From Oscillospiraceae bacterium (GTDB lineage Bacteria > Bacillota > Clostridia > Oscillospirales > Acutalibacteraceae), in contig JAQVYP010000125.1 of NCBI GenBank assembly GCA_029004655.1, forward strand, positions 1 to 5,399: a stretch of 5,399 nucleotides of DNA, in the 5' to 3' direction. Position numbers and translations under genes: made by a program. Below are positions 4,982 to 5,399 of this stretch, one piece after another (positions within the stretch are counted from its first letter, which is position 1; each line of letters opens with the position of its first letter). Under the pieces are notes generated by a model. It saw nothing but the letters and a program-made list of their open reading frames with translations. It searched no databases and was not told the DNA's origin.

Positions 4982-5293
4982 TTAAACTTTTAGCATATCA
5001 AGAATAGCTGCTTTTTGTTTTGCGCCAACAGAGGTCTTTATTACTTCTCCCTTATTGACAACAACGAGAGTAGGAATGCTCATAACCTTAAATTCGGCAG
5101 CAAGTTCAGGCTGTTCATCAACGTTTATTTTTCCAACCTTTGCGTCGGTGACTTCATCTGCAATTTCGTCAACCACAGGCGATACCATTCTGCAAGGTCC
5201 GCACCATGATGCCCAGAAATCAAGCAAAACAGGTTTATCGGACTTTATTACCTCATTTTCAAAGTTATCTTTTGTTATTGTAAGTATACTCAT
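4982..5293 (-). CDS. trxA: Thioredoxin
   Basis: A standard-length cytoplasmic thioredoxin of 103 residues. The active site is the classical WCGPC with C31 and C34, preceded by LLDFWAS; the conserved cis-proline is P74 in MSIPTL, and the buried aspartate is D25. Thioredoxin reduces protein disulfides and is recharged by thioredoxin reductase; it is also the usual cytoplasmic electron donor for CcdA. The start is well supported: AAAGGAGA (plus-strand 5302-5309) gives an eight-base spacing to the ATG. The gene is transcribed alone on the minus strand and converges on the Crp/Fnr-type regulator. Its likely partners, the TrxB-like enzyme and CcdA, are a few kilobases away on the opposite strand. 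Nothing in the sequence is unusual for the family. Confidence 0.97.
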   Translation of the reverse strand: MSILTITKDNFENEVIKSDKPVLLDFWASWCGPCRMVSPVVDEIADEVTDAKVGKINVDEQPELAAEFKVMSIPTLVVVNKGEVIKTSVGAKQKAAILDMLKV

Positions 5294-5345
5294 TTTTATA
5301 ATCTCCTTTTTATGAATATTAAAATATATTTATTGCTATATCCTT

Positions 5346-5364
5346 ATTATAACCAAATTATAAT
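5346..5364. promoter_or_regulatory. Inverted repeat overlapping the trxA -10, possible operator
   Basis: ATTATAA (5346-5352) and TTATAAT (5358-5364) form a perfect 7-bp inverted repeat around CCAAA. Its position over the -10 would suit a repressor. It is built only of A and T, and tandem -10-like boxes alone could create it, so the call is tentative. Confidence 0.25.
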
Positions 5365-5373
5365 AAACGTCAG
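5346..5373 (-). promoter_or_regulatory. Probable trxA promoter
   Basis: Read on the minus strand, CTGACG (5368-5373) and TATAAT (5346-5351) are 16 bases apart; the -35 matches consensus at four of six positions. The start point would be near 5339, giving a leader of about 45 bases. A second TATAAT reads from 5358-5363 on the same strand, but its -35 is weaker. Confidence 0.6.
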
Positions 5374-5399
5374 TAACTTAATCACACAATAAAATAATA

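Overview
The window looks like chromosomal DNA of an anaerobic Clostridia-type Bacillota. The DNA is AT-rich, Shine-Dalgarno sequences are strong, start codons include TTG and GTG, and the GGDEF/HD-GYP, CcdA, TlpA and Crp/Fnr-type proteins resemble clostridial families. No species can be named from the sequence alone. No rRNA, tRNA, CRISPR array or transposase gene was seen.

Layout. (1) Positions 1-1158 hold the 3' part of a cyclic-di-GMP enzyme (GGDEF plus HD-GYP), closed by a strong hairpin terminator. (2) Positions 1159-1582 contain no gene. They hold that terminator, a possible promoter, the first copy of a 157-bp palindromic MITE-like repeat, and the promoter and ribosome binding site of a thioredoxin-reductase-like gene. 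(3) Positions 1583-4130 look like one co-directional thiol-redox operon: a TrxB-like flavoprotein that lacks the usual NADPH-recognition residues, a second identical copy of the repeat, a 60-residue ferredoxin-like protein, a CcdA membrane electron carrier, and a membrane-anchored TlpA/ResA thioredoxin. A perfect 20-bp inverted repeat follows. (4) Positions 4265-4939 encode a Crp/Fnr-family regulator. It converges on trxA (4982-5293, minus strand), and the two share a two-way terminator.

How the genes may work together (inference): low-potential electrons, probably from ferredoxin, would reduce the TrxB-like flavoprotein. The electrons would then pass through thioredoxin to CcdA, cross the membrane, and reduce the extracytoplasmic TlpA/ResA-like thioredoxin. 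The cysteine-containing Crp/Fnr-type protein lies between the two thioredoxin units and is a candidate regulator of them.

The most striking observation is the second repeat copy. Removing it together with one TA target duplication rebuilds GAAGGA, six bases, then ATG. The element therefore appears to have landed exactly between the Shine-Dalgarno sequence and the start codon of the ferredoxin-like gene. Its own end supplies both the first two bases of the present ATG and a weak replacement GGA at the same six-base spacing. The protein has also lost an expected cluster-binding cysteine, so this link in the operon may be decaying or changing function.
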